Origin: Armatimonadota bacterium
GTDB taxonomy: Bacteria > Sysuimicrobiota > Sysuimicrobiia > Sysuimicrobiales > Humicultoraceae
Assembly: GCA_016869025.1 (NCBI GenBank)
Contig: VGFA01000019.1
Span: 1-52,557, forward strand
Direction of reading: 5' to 3'
DNA length: 52,557 nucleotides
Positions 24,955 through 34,681 of the stretch are shown here, in pieces. Every line of letters starts with the position of its first letter. The first letter of the stretch is position 1. The position numbers and the translations under genes were made by a program. Under the pieces are notes generated by a model. It saw only the letters and a program-made list of their open reading frames with translations, did no database searches and had not been told where the DNA came from.

Positions 24955-26472
24955 ATGCGCCGATTCATTGTCGTAGGCCTGATTGTTCTTGCCCTGGCCG
25001 CGACCTCCGCGGCCCAGAGCCCGGCGGTCCGGCTCACACTCCTGTACACCAGCGAGCACCACGGAAGCGTCCTGCCGTTCGACACGCCCACTGCCAAGGG
25101 CGTCGGAGGAATGGCGGCCAGGGCCTCGCTGATCGCGCAGATCAGGGGCGAAGCCCCCAACGTGCTGCTCTTGGATTCCGGCGATATCTTGATGGGAACC
25201 GCGATGTCGTCGGTCTTCCGCGGCGAGCCCGACATCCTGGCGATGAACCTGATCGGCTACGACGCGATGGCGGCCGGCAATCACGAGTTCGACTACGGGG
25301 TCGAGCACTTTCGTCGCCTGGTGCGTCTGGCCAAGTTCCCGATCATCTCCACATCGCTCCGCGGACGCGGGCAGGAACTCACGCCGCTGTTTGTCATCAA
25401 GCACGTGGCTGGACTGCGGGTGTTGATCTTCAGCGCGATGGACGAGGAGTGGGCGGATGTCATTCACCCGAGCATTTCGCGCGACCTCGAGTACTTCGAC
25501 CCGATAGGGAGCGCGCAGGGACTGATTCGAGGGCTGGGCCGGAGCGTGGACCTGGTCATAGCCCTGACCCACATGAGCAACTCGCTGGATCTGGCGCTGG
25601 CCCGCGCGGTTCCTCAGATCCACGCCATCATCGGGGGCCACACGGACGGTTTTGACGGCATGCTGACCGCCGCGGGCGGCCGGCCCGTGGATGCGATTGA
25701 CAACCCGCCCACCGTCTATGTCAAGACCCACCGGTTGGGAGCCACAGTTGGGCGCCTTGATCTGGTCGTACAGGACGGCAAGGTGCGCAGGGCGTCTATC
25801 CGCAACCTGCCGGTAACCGGCGCCCTGGCCCCTGATCCGGCGGTGGCAGGCCTGGTCAAGCAGTACGAGGACAAACTCCAGGCCCGGTTCGCGGAGGTGA
25901 TCGGACGGGCAGCGCTGTTCCTCGACGGTGAACGTGGAACGGTGAGGGCGCGGGAGACCAACCTGGGCAACATGATCTCCGACGCGGTCCGGGAGTTCGC
26001 GCGGACCGAGGTGGCGATCATCAACGGCGGCAACATACGCGGCTCGATCAACGAGGGGCCGATTACCCTGGGCGACGCCTTCCGGGTGCTGGCTTTCGAC
26101 AACACCATCGTCGTCTTCCAGTTGACCGGCGCGCAGATTCGCGAGGCCCTGGAGAACGGCGTCAGCATGGTGGAGCAGGGGGCAGGGCGCTTTCCCCAAG
26201 TCGCCGGGATGTCCTACACGTACGAGCGGGGCCGCCCGTCCGGCCAAAGGATAGTGGAGTTGCGGATCGGCGGGCAGCCGGTGGATCCTGCCCGGCGCTA
26301 CTCGGTCGCCACCAACGACTTCCTCGCCGACGGCGGCGATGGATACGCGGTCTTCAAGCTGGGAGTGCAGCGGCGGGACACGCAGATGGACCTGCGTGAC
26401 CTGTTCATCGAGACGGTCCGTCGTGCCGGGGTTGTCTCGGCGCGGTTGGATGGTCGCATTACAGTCCGGTAG
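24955..26472 (+). CDS. Secreted 5'-nucleotidase / 2',3'-cyclic phosphodiesterase family
   Basis: The 505-residue protein has a signal peptide (VVGLIVLALAATSAAQ) and a calcineurin-like metallophosphatase domain: YTSEHHGSVLPF in place of the usual DxHG, LLDSGDILMGT, AAGNHEFDYGVEHF, LTHMSN and IIGGHTDGF. A C-terminal nucleotidase domain follows (NLGNMISDAVREFA, NGGNIRGSINEG, NDFLADGGDGYAVF). Members hydrolyse extracellular nucleotides for salvage. The first metal motif reads SEHHG rather than SDxHG, replacing the usual Asp with Glu. The gene stands alone but in line with the previous one. Confidence 0.88.
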   Translation: MRRFIVVGLIVLALAATSAAQSPAVRLTLLYTSEHHGSVLPFDTPTAKGVGGMAARASLIAQIRGEAPNVLLLDSGDILMGTAMSSVFRGEPDILAMNLIGYDAMAAGNHEFDYGVEHFRRLVRLAKFPIISTSLRGRGQELTPLFVIKHVAGLRVLIFSAMDEEWADVIHPSISRDLEYFDPIGSAQGLIRGLGRSVDLVIALTHMSNSLDLALARAVPQIHAIIGGHTDGFDGMLTAAGGRPVDAIDNPPTVYVKTHRLGATVGRLDLVVQDGKVRRASIRNLPVTGALAPDPAVAGLVKQYEDKLQARFAEVIGRAALFLDGERGTVRARETNLGNMISDAVREFARTEVAIINGGNIRGSINEGPITLGDAFRVLAFDNTIVVFQLTGAQIREALENGVSMVEQGAGRFPQVAGMSYTYERGRPSGQRIVELRIGGQPVDPARRYSVATNDFLADGGDGYAVFKLGVQRRDTQMDLRDLFIETVRRAGVVSARLDGRITVR

Positions 26473-26523
26473 GACGGGCTGCGCATCGGCAAAATGCGCC
26501 ACGCGGGCGCAAAGGAGGGAATC

Positions 26524-27021
26524 ATGTCGCCACGTTTGATGGCCCAGGTGGCTGTCCTAGCGGCAGTCTACGTTGTGCTGGGGCAGGTAGTCCGGTTAAT
26601 ACCCAACCCGATGGTGCCCGGAGCCATTGTGGCCCTCAACATGGTCGTGGTTGTGATAGCGGGCATGCTCCTGGGGCCCGCGGCCGGTGCGTCCGTCGGG
26701 CTGATCGGTACACTCGTAAACGCCCTCAGCCCCGCGGGCAATCCCTTTGAGTGGGCCGCCATTGTCCCGCACACGGTCATGGGGTTTGTGGCCGGCCTGG
26801 CCGGCCAGCGACACCTGATCCTGGGTGCGCTGACGATCATCGTGGGCCACGCCCTCAACATCCTGGCCTTCATACTGGTGGGGCTGATCCCTGCCTCGCA
26901 GGTCGCGGTGACGATCTTCTCGGTCGGCCTGCTGGCCGAGGTGGTGATTGATGTGGCCGTGATCCTGGCGGCGGTTCCGCTCCTGCGACCGGTGGTGCGC
27001 GCCGTCTTGCCCTCCCGGTAG
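26524..27021 (+). CDS. Probable ECF-transporter S component (membrane protein)
   Basis: The 165-residue protein has about five to six hydrophobic helices and small residues typical of substrate-binding S components (VYVVLGQVVRLIP; IPN-PMVPGAIVALNMVVVV; GASVGLIGTLVNALSP). S components capture vitamins or metals and pass them to a shared EcfAAT module, which is not in this window. Start ATG 26524 is chosen because AAAGGAGGGA sits 6 nt upstream. The ligand is unknown; other small membrane proteins are possible. Confidence 0.6.
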   Translation: MSPRLMAQVAVLAAVYVVLGQVVRLIPNPMVPGAIVALNMVVVVIAGMLLGPAAGASVGLIGTLVNALSPAGNPFEWAAIVPHTVMGFVAGLAGQRHLILGALTIIVGHALNILAFILVGLIPASQVAVTIFSVGLLAEVVIDVAVILAAVPLLRPVVRAVLPSR

Positions 27022-27102
27022 CCCAGCCCCGCGGGCTCGCGCAGCAGGGAGTCCGGTCTCGGGGTGGAATAGACTGCTGGTCTGCCGACGGAGGTGTCAG
27101 GT

Positions 27103-27582
27103 GTGAGCATGCGGCCCAAGAATCTTGCGCGCAAGACCGGCATCAATCTAGTACCAATCTTGATCTACATAGGCGTGGCCGTGGTCGTGGCGGCCGGGAT
27201 GTACGCCTGGGACGTGAAGTACCGCAGGGACGAGGAGGCCAGGCGGCGTCCCCCTCCGCCGGAGGTCATCGCCAAGAACTTGGTTGAGAACATCGTCGGC
27301 TCCGACACCGTTCGAGATGTTAAGGTGGATCAAGAGAAGAAGACGATCACGGTGACCTTCGGCTCGGTCCTGTTCAAGCCGGAGAAACGCAAGAAGGACC
27401 TGCGCGAGCTGCTGGAGGCCGAGGCGACACTGGCCACCCAGGCCGTTCTGATGCAGATGCGCGAGTACGGCCAGGTGAACGCCGTCCTCATGAGCCAGGG
27501 CAAGACCCTGGCGGTTGCCGAGGCAGTCCGTGGCAAGGACAAGATCTCTATCAACTTCGTGGACGAAAGGTTGAAGGACTAG
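27103..27582 (+). CDS. Membrane-anchored protein of unknown function
   Basis: The roughly 159-residue protein has one N-terminal helix (LVPILIYIGVAVVVAAGMYAW), a charged linker with polyproline (RRRPPPPEV), and a soluble domain with KTITVTFGSVLFKPEKRKKD. No known family is recognised. GTG 27103 is preferred, with GGAGG 8 nt upstream; GTG 27094 and ATG 27109 are alternatives. It ends 13 bp before hutH. Confidence 0.6.
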   Translation: MSMRPKNLARKTGINLVPILIYIGVAVVVAAGMYAWDVKYRRDEEARRRPPPPEVIAKNLVENIVGSDTVRDVKVDQEKKTITVTFGSVLFKPEKRKKDLRELLEAEATLATQAVLMQMREYGQVNAVLMSQGKTLAVAEAVRGKDKISINFVDERLKD

Positions 27583-27595
27583 CGGAGCGGCACGC

Positions 27596-29113
27596 GTGCT
27601 CGTCCGCCTGGGTGGGACGCTGACCATCGGCGATGTCGTCGCCGTGGCCGAGGGCCGTGCACAGGTTGAGGTGCCCGACAGCGCGCGGGAAGCCCTCGCC
27701 AAGGCCCGTGCTCAGGTTGACCGCATAGTTGCCGCGGGAACTCCGGTCTACGCCATCACCACGGGCGTCGGGAAACTGGCTTCGGTTCCTGTCTCACGCG
27801 AGGACGCCGACCGCCTGCAGCTCAACATCATCCGCAGCCACGCCGCCGGCGTTGGGTCGCCTGCCCCGACCGGCGTGGTGCGTGCCATGATGCTGCTGCG
27901 TGCGCACGGTTTGGCGCTGGGACACTCGGGCGTCCGGCCGGAGGCAGTGGACCTACTGGCGGCGTTCCTCAACCGCCGCATCCACCCCATCGTTCCCGAG
28001 CAGGGATCGGTCGGCGCCAGCGGCGACCTGGCGCCCTTGGCGCACCTGGCGCTTGCGCTGATCGGCGAGGGCGAGGTCTCTGTGGAAGGCGAGCGCCTTG
28101 CCGCGAGAGTCGCGCTCGAGAGGAACGGACTGCGGCCGCTCTGCCTTCGCGCGAAGGAAGGGGTGGCCCTGGTCAACGGGACGCAGTTCATGACAGGGTG
28201 GGGAGCCCTGACCGTCCACCTTGCACTCCGGCTCTGCGCCGCGGCCGATGCCGTGGGCGCCATGACGCTGGAGGCGCTGCGGGGCAGTTCTGCTGCGCTT
28301 GATCCACGGCTCCACCGGTTGCGCCCTCATCCCGGACAGCAGGCCAGCGCGGAGAACGTGCGACGCGTGATCGCGGGAAGCGCGCTGGTGGACAGCGTTC
28401 CCGCGCGCGTTCAGGACGCCTACAGTCTGCGGTGCATACCCCAGGTGCACGGGGCGGTGCGCGACGCCGTGACCTACGCCGCCGGCGTGGTGGGGGTAGA
28501 GCTGAACGCGGTAACCGATAACCCGCTCCTGTTCCCGGAGGAGGATCTGGTTCTCTCGGGCGGCAACTTCCACGGCCAGCCGGTTGCGGTGGCGATGGAC
28601 TTCCTGGCCGTGGCGCTGGCCGGTCTGGGCACGATGTGCGAGCGAAGGGTGGAACGGCTGCTGAACCCGGCGCTGAGCGGGTTGCCCGCGTTCCTTTCCA
28701 CTGACGGCGGCCTTCGATCAGGGTTGATGCTGACCCAGTATACGGCCGCTGCGCTTGTCTCGGAGAACAAGGTGCTGGCCCACCCGGCCAGCGCCGACAG
28801 TATTCCGACCTCCGCGAATCAGGAAGACCACGTGAGCATGGGTGCCACCGCTGCACGCAAGGCGGCCACGGTGGTGGCCCATCTCGAGCAGGTTGTGGCG
28901 ATCGAGCTGCTGTGCGCGGCCCAGGCCCTCGAGTTCCGCGGCGCCGCGGAGATGGGACTCGGTACCGCAGCCGGCCACGCCGTGTTGCGGGAGACCGTTC
29001 CTGCGCTCGACGACGACCGCGTGCTGGCCCCGGACATCGAGGCGGCCACGGTGCTCGTGCGCAGCGGGCGCCTGCTGGAGGCGGTCGAGCGCGCAGTCGG
29101 GGTGCTCAGGTGA
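27596..29113 (+). CDS. hutH: Histidine ammonia-lyase
   Basis: HutH removes ammonia from histidine to give trans-urocanate, the first step of histidine breakdown. The 505-residue protein has the Ala141-Ser142-Gly143 triplet ([17 protein letters not shown]) that cyclises to the MIO cofactor, [11 protein letters not shown] near the N-terminus, and [18 protein letters not shown] in the active site. Length is normal. The start is GTG 27596. Its stop overlaps the hutU start by 4 nt (GTGA), showing translational coupling. Confidence 0.95.
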   Translation: MLVRLGGTLTIGDVVAVAEGRAQVEVPDSAREALAKARAQVDRIVAAGTPVYAITTGVGKLASVPVSREDADRLQLNIIRSHAAGVGSPAPTGVVRAMMLLRAHGLALGHSGVRPEAVDLLAAFLNRRIHPIVPEQGSVGASGDLAPLAHLALALIGEGEVSVEGERLAARVALERNGLRPLCLRAKEGVALVNGTQFMTGWGALTVHLALRLCAAADAVGAMTLEALRGSSAALDPRLHRLRPHPGQQASAENVRRVIAGSALVDSVPARVQDAYSLRCIPQVHGAVRDAVTYAAGVVGVELNAVTDNPLLFPEEDLVLSGGNFHGQPVAVAMDFLAVALAGLGTMCERRVERLLNPALSGLPAFLSTDGGLRSGLMLTQYTAAALVSENKVLAHPASADSIPTSANQEDHVSMGATAARKAATVVAHLEQVVAIELLCAAQALEFRGAAEMGLGTAAGHAVLRETVPALDDDRVLAPDIEAATVLVRSGRLLEAVERAVGVLR

Positions 29114-30759
29114 AGCGGGTCATCCGCGCGCCTCGCGGCACCTCGCTCTCCTGCCGTGGGTGGCCACAGGAAGCGGCGCTGCGCATGCTGATGAACAACT
29201 TGGATCCCGAGGTGGCCGAGAAGCCGGACGACCTTATTGTATACGGCGGAACCGGGAAGGCCGCCCGGAGCTGGGCGGCGTTTGACGCGCTGACCTCTGC
29301 CCTGCGCGCGCTGGGCGACGACGAGACGCTACTGGTGCAGTCGGGCAAGCCCGTGGGCGCTTTTCGCACGCACGCATGGGCTCCACGCGTCGTAATCAGC
29401 AACGCCATGCTTGTGCCGGCATGGGCCACCTGGGAGCGGTTCTGGGAGTACGAAGCCCAGGGCTTGACGATGTACGGGCAGATGACCGCCGGCTCCTGGA
29501 TCTACATAGGGACGCAAGGCATCCTGCAGGGTACCTACGAAACGTTCGCGGAGGTTGCGCGCCAGCATTTCGGCGGAACCCTGCGCGGCCGGTTGGTCCT
29601 GACCGCCGGGCTGGGGGGCATGGGCGGGGCTCAGCCGATGGCAGTCACCATGAACGAGGGTGTGGCGCTCGTAGTCGAGGCCGATCCGGCCCGTATTCAC
29701 AGGCGCAAGTCGCAGGGTTGGGTGGACCGGGCAACGGACTCGCTGGATGAGGCGCTGCGCTGGTGCCGCGCTGCGAGGCATGCAGGGCAACCCCTGTCGG
29801 TGGCCCTGCTGGGCAATGCCAGTGAGATCTTGCCCGAGGTCCTCCGGCGGGGGGTGCCCGTGGATGTGGTGACAGACCAGACCTCGGCACACGACCCCCT
29901 GGAGGGGTACATCCCTTCTGGGGTCAGCGCCGAGGAGGCGCCAGGAGTGCGACGACAGGATCCCGCGGGCTACGTTGCACGGTCGCGGGCCTCGATGGCC
30001 TGCCACTGCGAGGCGATGGTGGGCCTGCTGCGGTCCGGCGCGGTGGTCTTCGACTACGGCAACAACCTCCGCGGCCAGGCGCGCGAGGGCGGTTTCGCGG
30101 ACGCCTTCGCCTATCCGGGATTCGTGCAGGCCTATGTTCGGCCCCTGTTCTGCGAGGGAAAGGGGCCTTTCCGCTGGGTGGCGATCTCCGGTGAACCCGC
30201 GGACATCGCGGCCACCGATGCCGCGATTCTTGATCTGTTCCCCGACAATCAGGGACTCGCGCGATGGATCCGCCTTGCCGGAGATCGGGTACCATTCCAG
30301 GGCCTGCCGGCGCGGATCTGCTGGCTGGGATACGGAGAGCGTGCGCAGGCAGGCCTGGCGTTCAACGATCTGGTTCGTGCCGGCCAGGTGGCCGCCCCGA
30401 TCGTCATCGGGCGCGATCACCTGGACGCGGGTTCGGTCGCCTCGCCGCTGCGCGAGACCGAGGGGATGCTGGACGGCTCAGACGCCATCGCCGACTGGCC
30501 GATCCTGAACGCGCTGGTAAACACCTGTGCGGGCGCGACATGGGTCTCAGTGCACCACGGCGGGGGCGTGGGCATCGGCTACTCGATCCACGCCGGACAG
30601 GTCAGCGTGGCCGACGGCACCGACCTGGCCGCGCAGAAGCTCGAGCGCGTGCTGACGACCGATCCGGGTACCGGAGTTCTGCGTCACGCCGACGCCGGCT
30701 ACCCTGCGGCGCTGGAGGCGGCCGTTCGTTGGGGCCTGCGCCTGCCCGGCGCCTCCTAG
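29110..30759 (+). CDS. hutU: Urocanate hydratase
   Basis: HutU adds water to urocanate to form imidazolonepropionate, using bound NAD+. The 549-residue protein shows [67 protein letters not shown], and a C-terminal [15 protein letters not shown] characteristic of the family. Length is as expected. GTG 29110 overlaps the hutH stop. Confidence 0.95.
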   Translation: MKRVIRAPRGTSLSCRGWPQEAALRMLMNNLDPEVAEKPDDLIVYGGTGKAARSWAAFDALTSALRALGDDETLLVQSGKPVGAFRTHAWAPRVVISNAMLVPAWATWERFWEYEAQGLTMYGQMTAGSWIYIGTQGILQGTYETFAEVARQHFGGTLRGRLVLTAGLGGMGGAQPMAVTMNEGVALVVEADPARIHRRKSQGWVDRATDSLDEALRWCRAARHAGQPLSVALLGNASEILPEVLRRGVPVDVVTDQTSAHDPLEGYIPSGVSAEEAPGVRRQDPAGYVARSRASMACHCEAMVGLLRSGAVVFDYGNNLRGQAREGGFADAFAYPGFVQAYVRPLFCEGKGPFRWVAISGEPADIAATDAAILDLFPDNQGLARWIRLAGDRVPFQGLPARICWLGYGERAQAGLAFNDLVRAGQVAAPIVIGRDHLDAGSVASPLRETEGMLDGSDAIADWPILNALVNTCAGATWVSVHHGGGVGIGYSIHAGQVSVADGTDLAAQKLERVLTTDPGTGVLRHADAGYPAALEAAVRWGLRLPGAS

Positions 30760-30827
30760 CCCGCGGCAGGAGTCCCCCGACGGAGGGTGAATCTGCCAGA
30801 GACCGTCGTTCCGCCACGGAGGTCCAG

Positions 30828-31202
30828 ATGCTTGCGCTGAACTTCTACTCGACCGTGTTCGCCGATGCCCTGCGCCACGGCGTGAAGACGGCGACGATCC
30901 GGCTGGGTGACAAGAGCGACAAGTACTGCGACGGCCAGGTCGTCTGGATCACGGTTGGCCGCAGGTTCGGCACCCGCCGAAAGATCTTCGCCGCCGTCAT
31001 TGACCGGGTTGAACTGAAGCGACTCGCCGAGGTTACGCCGCGCGAGATCGAGCGTGACAACCCTCAACTGCGGCGGCATGAGGACCTTGTGGAGTTCCTC
31101 TCCAAGATCTACGGTCGTCCGGTGACGCTTGATGACGAGGTCACCGTGATCCACTTCTCGCGGGTGGAGGAGGGCGAGGGCCTCCCACCCATGGACGTCT
31201 AG
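30828..31202 (+). CDS. ASCH-domain protein
   Basis: The 124-residue protein has ASCH-like features: VKTATIRLGDKSDKYCDGQV with Lys-x-x-Thr-x-Arg, an RNA-binding-type beta barrel (VIDRVELKRLAEVTPREIE), and FLSKIYGRPVTLDDEVTVI. ASCH proteins are thought to bind or modify RNA; some hydrolyse N4-acetylcytidine. ATG 30828 has ACGGAGG 6 nt before it. It sits between hutU and kptA, whose end overlaps its stop from the opposite strand. Confidence 0.75.
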   Translation: MLALNFYSTVFADALRHGVKTATIRLGDKSDKYCDGQVVWITVGRRFGTRRKIFAAVIDRVELKRLAEVTPREIERDNPQLRRHEDLVEFLSKIYGRPVTLDDEVTVIHFSRVEEGEGLPPMDV

Positions 31203-31771
31203 CTCAGGACAAACCGGGCAGATACGCCATCCGTCAGAAACAAGGCAGCCCCAGCCCGCCAGAACTCCGTCCCGGCATCATGCGCACGCCGGCTGAGGAC
31301 CACCACCACTACCGGATCGGTCAGATGCCGGCGCGCCACCTCGGCAGCCGCCTGAGGCGTCGTGGAGAGGTGCACAAATCTCCTCTCCCTGGGGCGCAGG
31401 CCGGTTTCGCGGATCGTGGCGGCATTGGCCGCCGAGGTGCCGAGGTACAACCACTCAGGGGGCAGCGCTGCCTCTCCGGGTTGCTCGACCGAGACTGTGT
31501 GGCCATATCGAGCGCGGATCCGGCCATCGCTCAGCTCGTACCGCCTGGGATCGGCCACCGCCAGTGCCACAAGGTCATCTGCGCACAGGGACTCCCATCC
31601 CGGCTGCGTGCTCAGCGCCTCGGCCAGCGCCTCTATCTGGACGAAGCCTCCGCTGTCCAGCGCGATTCCAACCTCGTCGGGACGGTGACGCAGCACGAGG
31701 GCAGCCAGCCGGCTGAGCCGTGCCAGCTTCTGGTGGCGGCTGTTGTGTCGTTCGTGACCAGGGGACGGCAT
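31199..31771 (-). CDS. kptA: RNA 2'-phosphotransferase (KptA/Tpt1)
   Basis: The 190-residue protein has the Tpt1 features LSRLAALVLRHRPDEVGI, the core motif RARYGHTVSV, EWLYLGTS and VHLSTT. Tpt1 transfers a 2'-phosphate from RNA splice junctions to NAD+. In bacteria that lack eukaryote-type tRNA splicing its natural substrate is uncertain. The gene interrupts the hut cluster on the opposite strand and its 3' end overlaps the ASCH gene by 4 bp. Confidence 0.88.
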   Translation of the reverse strand: MPSPGHERHNSRHQKLARLSRLAALVLRHRPDEVGIALDSGGFVQIEALAEALSTQPGWESLCADDLVALAVADPRRYELSDGRIRARYGHTVSVEQPGEAALPPEWLYLGTSAANAATIRETGLRPRERRFVHLSTTPQAAAEVARRHLTDPVVVVVLSRRAHDAGTEFWRAGAALFLTDGVSARFVLS

Positions 31772-31860
31772 CGTGGCTTACCTACTAGTTGGCCGTCGGG
31801 TCTAGGAGAACCTGCCGGCACGACGAAGCATTTCACGATATGACGCCAGGAGGTGCATTC

Positions 31861-32757
31861 GTGGCCGGGCGGCTGGTCGAGTGTGTGCCAAACATCAGCG
31901 AGGGGCGGCGGGGTGACGTCATTGACGCGGTGGTCGACGCGGTGCGCCGCACTCCGGGGGTGAGGGTTCTCAACGTTCAGTCGGACGAGAGCCACAACCG
32001 GACCGTGATCACCTTTGTGGGGGAAGGTGAGGCGGTGGCCCGGGCGGCCCTGGCCCTGGTCGAGAAGGCGGTGGAGCTGATTGACCTGCGCCAGCACCAC
32101 GGTGAGCACCCGCGTCTGGGCGCAGTTGACGTGATCCCGTTCGTGCCTCTGGGCGAAACCGCGATCGAGGAATGCGTCGGCCTGGCACGGTGGCTCGGCG
32201 AGCAGATCTGGGCAACCCTGCGGCTTCCGGTCTACCTGTATGCCGCCGCGGCGACCGCGGCGCACCGGGTCCGCCTGCCCGATATTCGCAAGGGCGAGTT
32301 CGAGGGACTGGCGGAGAAGATGCTCCGGGACGGTTGGGCGCCGGACATCGGTGATCCCCGTCCGCACCCAAGCGCCGGCGCGGTCGTCGTGGGCGCCCGA
32401 TTCCCGCTCATCGCGTACAACATCAACCTCCGCACCACCGACGTGGAGATCGCGCGAGCAGTGGCGCGCGCTGTGCGCGGGTCCAGCGGCGGGCTGGCCA
32501 ACGTCCAGGCCCTGGGTGTCGTCGCGGCGTCCGGTCTGGCGCAGGTAACGATCAATATCCTGGACGCGTCCAAGACGCCGATGGCCAGGATCTTCGACCT
32601 CGTGCGCGTTGAAGCGGAGAGGTACGGCGTTGAGATTGCCGAGAGCGAGGTCGTGGGGCTCGTACCGCTGGACGCAGTTGTGGACGCGGCCCGAGCCCAC
32701 CTCCGCATGCACAGCTTCGATCGCGGGCAGATTCTAGAGGTGCGCCTGCTGGAGTAG
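31861..32757 (+). CDS. ftcD: Glutamate formimidoyltransferase
   Basis: The 298-residue protein begins with the diagnostic LVECVPNISEGR and has QSDESHNRTVITFVGEG, HHGEHPRLGAVDVIPFVP and AYNINLRTTDVEIAR. It transfers the formimino group from formiminoglutamate to tetrahydrofolate, the last step of this histidine route. Only the transferase domain is present; the cyclodeaminase domain of the mammalian enzyme is absent. GTG 31861 is preceded by CAGGAGG. It is followed by hutI after 8 bp. Confidence 0.93.
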   Translation: MAGRLVECVPNISEGRRGDVIDAVVDAVRRTPGVRVLNVQSDESHNRTVITFVGEGEAVARAALALVEKAVELIDLRQHHGEHPRLGAVDVIPFVPLGETAIEECVGLARWLGEQIWATLRLPVYLYAAAATAAHRVRLPDIRKGEFEGLAEKMLRDGWAPDIGDPRPHPSAGAVVVGARFPLIAYNINLRTTDVEIARAVARAVRGSSGGLANVQALGVVAASGLAQVTINILDASKTPMARIFDLVRVEAERYGVEIAESEVVGLVPLDAVVDAARAHLRMHSFDRGQILEVRLLE

Positions 32758-32765
32758 ACGGTCTG

Positions 32766-34025
32766 ATGCTCTCCGCCGACCTCATTGTCGAGCATGCCTC
32801 GGAACTGATCACGCTCGCGGGTCACCAGGACGGTCCGCGCACCGGCGGGGCGCTGCTGGACCTCGGCCTGATCGCGGACGGAGCAGTGGCCGCATCCGAG
32901 AGCCGAATCGTGGCGGTCGGCCCCACGCCGCAGGTGCGCGACCTAATCCGGCTCGAACCCGCATCCACCGTCGTGGACGCACGGGGGTGCGTGGTGCTCC
33001 CGGGATTCGTGGATCCACACACGCACCTGGTCTTTGCCGGAGACCGCACGGACGAGTTCGAGATGCGGCTGCGCGGGGCGACCTATCAGGAGATCGCCGC
33101 TGCCGGAGGCGGTATCCTGCGTACGGTCGAGGCGACGAGGAGCGCCGACGAGGAGACACTGGTGCGGCTCGGCAAGGCGCGACTGGATCGGATGCTGCTG
33201 TGCGGCACGACCACCGCCGAGGTCAAGAGCGGGTACGGGCTGTCGGTGAGGGATGAGGTCAGGCAGCTGCGCGCGATCCGGCGGCTCTCCCAGATGCACC
33301 AGGTGGGCCTGATCCCCACGGTTCTGGCGGCCCACGCCGTGCCCGAGGAGTTCCGCGGAAATCCCGACGGGTACGTCGCCGAGATCATCGGGCAGATCCT
33401 GCCGGCGGCCGCGAAGGAGGGCCTGGCGGAGTTCTGCGACGTGTTCTGCGACGAGGGCGCGTTCACGCCCGACCAGGCGCGGGCCGTCTTGAGAGCAGGC
33501 GTCGAGATGGGGCTGGCTCCCAAGATCCACGCGGACGAGCTCTCCGACCAGGGCGGCGCAGCCCTGGCGGCAGAGGTCGGAGCGATATCGGCGGACCACC
33601 TGCTCTATTCCTCTGAGGCCGGCCTTGCGGCGATGGCCCGCAGAGGCACGGTGGCCGTCCTGCTGCCGACCACCGCGTTCTTCCTGGGGCTGCCCTACGC
33701 CGATGCCCGCAGGATGATCGAGATGGGTGTGCCCGTGGCCCTGGCGAGCGACTTCAACCCGGGTTCGTCGCCCACATGGGCGATGCCCGCGGTGATCTCC
33801 CTGGCCTGCGTCGGCATGAAGATGCTTCCCGCCGAGGCGGTTGCGGCGGCCACGATCAACGCGGCCTGGGCCGTTGGCAGGGCGCGCGACGTCGGCAGCC
33901 TGGAGCCCGGCAAGTCGGCGGATGTGCTCGTGCTGGAGGTTCCCGACTATCGGGAGCTGGCCATGCACATCGGTGCGCCGATCGTGCGCACGGTGATCAA
34001 GCGCGGCCGCGTGGCGATCCAGTGA
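32766..34025 (+). CDS. hutI: Imidazolonepropionase
   Basis: The 419-residue amidohydrolase opens imidazolonepropionate to formiminoglutamate. Metal-binding DPHTHLVFAGDRTDEF (about residue 82), EVKSGYGLSVRDEVR, VDVF-like CDVFCDEGAFTPDQAR, KIHADELSD (His) and ALASDFNPGSSPT (metal Asp) are all present. The start is ATG 32766 and the length is normal. Its stop overlaps the next start (GTGA), so the kinase genes may be cotranscribed with the hut genes. Confidence 0.95.
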   Translation: MLSADLIVEHASELITLAGHQDGPRTGGALLDLGLIADGAVAASESRIVAVGPTPQVRDLIRLEPASTVVDARGCVVLPGFVDPHTHLVFAGDRTDEFEMRLRGATYQEIAAAGGGILRTVEATRSADEETLVRLGKARLDRMLLCGTTTAEVKSGYGLSVRDEVRQLRAIRRLSQMHQVGLIPTVLAAHAVPEEFRGNPDGYVAEIIGQILPAAAKEGLAEFCDVFCDEGAFTPDQARAVLRAGVEMGLAPKIHADELSDQGGAALAAEVGAISADHLLYSSEAGLAAMARRGTVAVLLPTTAFFLGLPYADARRMIEMGVPVALASDFNPGSSPTWAMPAVISLACVGMKMLPAEAVAAATINAAWAVGRARDVGSLEPGKSADVLVLEVPDYRELAMHIGAPIVRTVIKRGRVAIQ

Positions 34026-34681
34026 CCATCCGCACCAGCCAGCCGAGGGCCCGGCAGCACACCCTGCTTCCCCCTGAACCGCGCGGATGGATGATCGCCG
34101 TGGAAGGGCCCATCGGGGTGGGCAAGACCACGCTGGCACGGCGCCTGGCAGAGCGCATGGGCGCGGAGTTGCTCCTGGAGGTCGTGGAGGAGAACCCCTT
34201 TCTGCACGGCTTCTACCAGGACATCCGCGGCCGGGCGTTCCCGACCCAGCTGTTCTTTCTTCTGAGCCGCCACCGTCAGCAGCGGTCCGCGCTGGGCCGG
34301 CTCGCCGCCGGAGGGCTGGTGGTTTCCGACTACATGTTTGCCAAGGACCGGCTGTTCGCCTCGCTGACCCTCGATGCCCCCGAGCTCGCGCTCTACGAGA
34401 CCGTGTACGAGCTCATCGCCCCGCAGGTGCCGGAGCCCGACGTGGTGGTCTACCTGAGGGCCACGCAGGACACGCTCCTTCGGCGCATCGCCGCTCGTGG
34501 ACGGCCCTTCGAGCGCGCCCTCGGCCCGGCGTACCTGGCACGCCTGGCCGAGGCGTACGATGCATACTTCGAGCGGTTCGACGGGGCGCCGGTGATAACG
34601 GTGGACACCGATGCCCTGGATCTGCTGCACGAGACCGGGCTGGCGCGGGTCGTGGGCGCCGTCGCCGAGGTGCGAGCATGA
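34022..34681 (+). CDS. Deoxynucleoside kinase (first of two)
   Basis: The 219-residue protein has a P-loop GPIGVGKTT (about residue 28), the nucleoside-binding EENPFLHGFYQD, a DRLF segment after VVSDYMFAKD, and the lid RGRPFERAL. It belongs to the dCK/dGK family, which phosphorylates deoxynucleosides for salvage. Specificity cannot be assigned. GTG 34022 overlaps the hutI stop; ATG 34091 is an alternative closer to the family's usual start. Its stop overlaps the next gene's start by 4 nt. Confidence 0.88.
   Translation: MTIRTSQPRARQHTLLPPEPRGWMIAVEGPIGVGKTTLARRLAERMGAELLLEVVEENPFLHGFYQDIRGRAFPTQLFFLLSRHRQQRSALGRLAAGGLVVSDYMFAKDRLFASLTLDAPELALYETVYELIAPQVPEPDVVVYLRATQDTLLRRIAARGRPFERALGPAYLARLAEAYDAYFERFDGAPVITVDTDALDLLHETGLARVVGAVAEVRA

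Noticed and set aside
24841-26502. 553-codon minus-strand frame
   Set aside because: It is the shadow of the 5'-nucleotidase gene on the opposite strand, whose protein has clear domains.
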